64,000 nucleotides of DNA from Apostichopus japonicus (taxonomy: Eukaryota; Echinodermata; Holothuroidea; Aspidochirotida; Stichopodidae): assembly GCF_037975245.1 (NCBI RefSeq), contig NC_092572.1, positions 4,069,501-4,133,500 on the forward strand. Direction: 5' to 3'. Shown in pieces: positions 63,764 through 64,000 of the stretch (positions are counted from its first letter, which is position 1; every line of letters starts with the position of its first letter). A model generated the notes under the pieces. That model searched no databases, was not told the origin of the DNA, and worked only from the letters and a program-made list of their open reading frames with translations. A program made the position numbers and the translations under genes.

Positions 63764-64000
63764 AGTGAAAGTGAAAAGTGTTTTACTCTCTGGAAAGTTA
63801 AGGATTTCAAAAAGTTGTTTGTGAGTAAGAGACAGCTAAGTTACTCTTCAGTTTACCTGACTCCCAATCTCTTTCCTGGTTGACCCATCTTGTGATTTCT
63901 CTCGGTCAGTTGTGACCGATAAATCCTAAGACCTTATAATCACCGAATATACTACACAATGCTCATTTAACTGATTTGATTGTAAACAACAAAATATACA

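Overview
This is a window from an animal nuclear genome, most likely a marine invertebrate. Echinoderm or another invertebrate deuterostome is my best guess, but it rests only on repeat style and gene content. The evidence for an animal genome is split genes with GT-AG introns, AT-rich non-coding DNA, many small non-autonomous DNA transposons with target-site duplications, tRNA-derived SINE heads, a LINE 3' end and long minisatellites. Nothing prokaryotic or viral was found.

Layout: 1-42 kb is gene-poor. It holds hAT-like MITEs (1-428, 3595-3930, 4812-5236, 5823-7313, 7406-7940, 39459-39839), a 64-bp minisatellite (13.6-15.6 kb), an 8.2-kb array of about 72 copies of a 113-bp unit (16.39-24.57 kb) with an internal 2,132-bp higher-order duplication, a piggyBac-like MITE pair in opposite orientation (27.0 and 30.7 kb), and SINE-like sequences near 29.6 and 34.2 kb. 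I could support no protein-coding gene there.

The gene-bearing part is 42.2-64 kb. On the minus strand, 19 exons between 59671 and 42264 join with consistent phases into a 624-residue protein. Its N-terminal half is a sugar-phosphate nucleotidyltransferase domain and its C-terminal half is a GHMP kinase of the glucuronokinase type. Head-to-head with it, about 520 bp away, the plus strand carries the first five coding exons of TTC12, a TPR protein of cilium (dynein arm) assembly, which runs off the right edge.

The two genes probably share a bidirectional promoter but have no evident joint function: one suggests activation of glucuronic acid to a nucleotide sugar, the other ciliary assembly. 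The most unusual observation is that two introns of the kinase gene contain minisatellites whose units copy the adjacent exon end and its 5' splice site (53.5-54.0 kb and 55.1-55.5 kb).
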